Positions 23,836 to 25,722 of a stretch of 25,722 bases of DNA are shown one piece after another. Every line of letters begins with the position of its first letter. The stretch's first letter is position 1. Both the position numbers and the translations under genes were made by a program. Source of the stretch: Methanosarcinales archaeon. GTDB taxonomy: Archaea; Halobacteriota; Methanosarcinia; Methanosarcinales; Methanocomedenaceae. The notes beneath the pieces are model-generated. The model was not told where the DNA came from. It was given only the letters and a program-made list of their open reading frames with translations, and did no database searches. The stretch lies in contig JAGLRT010000024.1 in assembly GCA_023136155.1 (NCBI GenBank), forward strand, positions 1-25,722, written 5' to 3'.

Positions 23836-25424
23836 ATGAGATACAGCTTGATCTGACCCAAAACGAGTTCTGTGAACTGGCAGCAAGGAGTAGACCTGCC
23901 ATCATCCAGATGAGCGCTAAGACTGGCGCACGATGCACTCCCTTTGAACTTTATCATGCTTTAAGGGAGAACAACAGCGAAACTTGCAAGTATTCCTATT
24001 TACTGGAATCGGTTGAGAAGGAACAGCGTCATGCCCGGTTTTCATTTGTGGGAGCTAATCCGGATGCTGTGGTTACGGTAAAGGACCGGATAGTAACACT
24101 GGAATACACGGAACTCACACCTCTGATAAAGCATATTTCAAATAACCTGAACAGTGTTTGTGATGTCAGGGGAGATGGGATGCAAAAAAATCATTTGACT
24201 GGAGAAATTAAAAAGGGTTTTGATACCCTCGATGCTGTAAGAGCAGCTTTCCCTGCCAACGGTACTGTGCTTTTGAACAATACCACTTTTGACAGGCAAA
24301 CTTTCCTCGGTGGTGCCATCGGTTTCAATTCCTATGATCTGGTACATGACTGCTGGATGGATAAAGTGTCTGTTCATACTTCAGAGTTCCCTGATGCCCG
24401 GTTCGCACTGGTGAGCAGGACCGTGGTGTTCGACCACATGACAGATACCATCCATGTAGTTATGACGCCGTTTATAGGTAGGGAAGAAGATGCTGCTTCT
24501 GTTTATGCACAGGCAAAGGAAGATGCTATAAAACTACTGCATATCATTAAAGAAGCAAAACATGTTGTGTTTGCCCCTGTCTCACAGACATCCCTGATTG
24601 GAGATATGGCTTGTAATATGGACCAGCAGCAATACGAAGATGCTGTAAAGCGTGCACGGCAGCATATCATTGACGGGGACATTTTCCAGGTCGTGCCATC
24701 ACGTCGATATGAATTGGACATCAAGCAAACCCCTTTGGAAGTTTATAATAAATTGAGGGAAGTGAACCCTAGTCCATATATGTACCTGTTCGAGTTCGAT
24801 GATACAGGAATTATCGGTGCCAGTCCGGAAACACTGCTGACTGTCCATAGTGGGAAAGTGATCACAAATCCAATTGCAGGTACCTGTCCCCGCGGAGCCA
24901 CACCTGAGGAGGATGAGCAGCTTGCACAGGAGATGCTGAGTGATGAAAAAGAGCGTGCTGAACATGTGATGCTGGTAGACCTGGGACGTAATGACGTGAG
25001 AATGGTGAGTAAACCCGGCACGGTAAAAGTAGAGGACTTTATGAGCGTGCTGAAATATTCACATTTGCAGCACATAGAGAGCACAGTAACTGGGCTGATG
25101 CGGGATGAATGTGACCAGTTCGATGCAACCCGGGCTATTTTCCCTGCCGGTACTTTGTCCGGGGCGCCAAAGATCCGGGCTATGGAGATAATCGATGAAC
25201 TGGAAAACACTGCCAGAGGTCCCTACGGCGGCGGTGTGGGATATTATTCCCTTAATGGAGATGCAGACTTTGCCATCGTTATCCGTACGGTTGTAATGAA
25301 AGGCGAAAAGGCTTATATCCAGGCGGGTGCCGGTATTGTGGCTGATTCGGACCCCACATATGAGTATAACGAAACCGAACGGAAGATGGCTGCAATGATA
25401 AAGGCACTGGGGATTGGCACATGA
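23832..25424 (+). CDS. trpE: Anthranilate synthase component I
   Basis: TrpE turns chorismate into anthranilate, using ammonia from TrpG. The 530-residue protein has the tryptophan-feedback motif LLES at 57-60. The chorismate-binding core is complete: IIGASPETLL, PIAGTCPRGATPEEDE, LVDLGRNDV, FPAGTLSGAPKIRAMEII, GPYGGGVGYYS and ETERKMAAMIKAL. The LLES motif suggests it is inhibited by tryptophan. Both ends overlap neighbours by 4 bp (ATGA), the usual sign of coupled translation of TrpF, TrpE and TrpG. Confidence 0.97.
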   Translation: MNEIQLDLTQNEFCELAARSRPAIIQMSAKTGARCTPFELYHALRENNSETCKYSYLLESVEKEQRHARFSFVGANPDAVVTVKDRIVTLEYTELTPLIKHISNNLNSVCDVRGDGMQKNHLTGEIKKGFDTLDAVRAAFPANGTVLLNNTTFDRQTFLGGAIGFNSYDLVHDCWMDKVSVHTSEFPDARFALVSRTVVFDHMTDTIHVVMTPFIGREEDAASVYAQAKEDAIKLLHIIKEAKHVVFAPVSQTSLIGDMACNMDQQQYEDAVKRARQHIIDGDIFQVVPSRRYELDIKQTPLEVYNKLREVNPSPYMYLFEFDDTGIIGASPETLLTVHSGKVITNPIAGTCPRGATPEEDEQLAQEMLSDEKERAEHVMLVDLGRNDVRMVSKPGTVKVEDFMSVLKYSHLQHIESTVTGLMRDECDQFDATRAIFPAGTLSGAPKIRAMEIIDELENTARGPYGGGVGYYSLNGDADFAIVIRTVVMKGEKAYIQAGAGIVADSDPTYEYNETERKMAAMIKALGIGT

Positions 25425-25722
25425 AGATACTTTTCGTGAACAATAAGGATTCCTTTGTATGGAATCTGGTGGACTATGTGTCAATGTTCGAGCCCGATAC
25501 TGTTGTGGTACCAAATACCATAAGCCCGGTTGAGGTTGAGATGATCGGACCTGATGCCATAGTGATATCGCCAGGTCCTGGAAATCCTCATAATCCGGTC
25601 GATATTGGCTCCTGTATTGATATAATTAAAAGATTCGGACCTGAAATACCCACACTGGGCGTATGCCTGGGTCACCAGGCCATTGCTGTGGCCTACGGGG
25701 CAAGGGTCATCCATTCACCATC
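25421..25722 (+). CDS. trpG: Anthranilate synthase component II (glutamine amidotransferase), 3' end outside window
   Basis: One hundred codons are present before the window ends. It begins MKILFVNNKDSFVWNLVDY, has the oxyanion strand SPGPGNP at 50-56 and the nucleophile elbow GVCLGHQ at 80-86, with catalytic Cys82. TrpG strips ammonia from glutamine for TrpE. The ATG overlaps the trpE stop by 4 bp. The catalytic His and Glu lie beyond the edge. It is separate from trpE, not fused. Confidence 0.96.
   Translation, partial: MKILFVNNKDSFVWNLVDYVSMFEPDTVVVPNTISPVEVEMIGPDAIVISPGPGNPHNPVDIGSCIDIIKRFGPEIPTLGVCLGHQAIAVAYGARVIHSP

Overview
The window is chromosomal DNA from a euryarchaeon of the methanogen/ANME type, most likely in or near Methanosarcinales. 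Archaeal identity comes from aIF5B, SRP54, L7Ae, S28e and L24e, a three-OB-fold RPA, a long FKBP, AlaX, a FlaI/PilB-type ATPase and a PGF-pre-PGF surface-protein tail. A methanogenesis marker 9 protein (dihydrouridine-synthase-like, with a Cys-rich C-terminal domain) places it among methanogens or methane oxidisers. The genus assignment is inference.

Layout. Positions 1-1165 (minus) hold a ThiD-ThiN thiamine fusion cut by the window edge, followed by an OB-fold lipoprotein. From 2.0 to 3.5 kb a membrane M50-type protease gene is bracketed by a cluster of short non-coding inverted-repeat elements (MITE-like). Next come marker protein 9, a small two-helix membrane protein, RPA (minus), a divergent FKBP isomerase, tRNA-Ser(UGA) and Elp3 (minus). 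From 9.3 to 13.4 kb lies a secretion/pilus module: one ATPase and two separate T2SSF membrane proteins, with no pilin visible. It is followed by SRP54, a four-helix membrane protein, YjbQ, and AlaX paired with a helical-repeat protein. On the minus strand, 20.6 to 17.4 kb carries the archaeal translation cluster rpl7ae-rps28e-rpl24e-ndk-infB. Upstream of it sit a beheaded PGF-pre-PGF fragment, which abuts one more copy of the mobile-element end, and an unknown membrane-anchored exported protein. The window ends in a tight trpD-trpF-trpE-trpG operon.

How the parts relate. Most genes are housekeeping: translation, RNA modification, protein targeting and folding, replication, and tryptophan and thiamine synthesis. 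The least ordinary signals are non-coding: a family of elements with 17-bp terminal inverted repeats (five sites), an array of four TRP-box-like hexamers spaced exactly 10 bp apart just downstream of the trp TATA box, and a palindromic promoter plus leader hairpin before rpl7ae. I saw no CRISPR array, rRNA, transposase or obvious defence system. I did not find a clear-cut new multi-gene system; the mobile-element family and the trp operator are the best candidates for follow-up.
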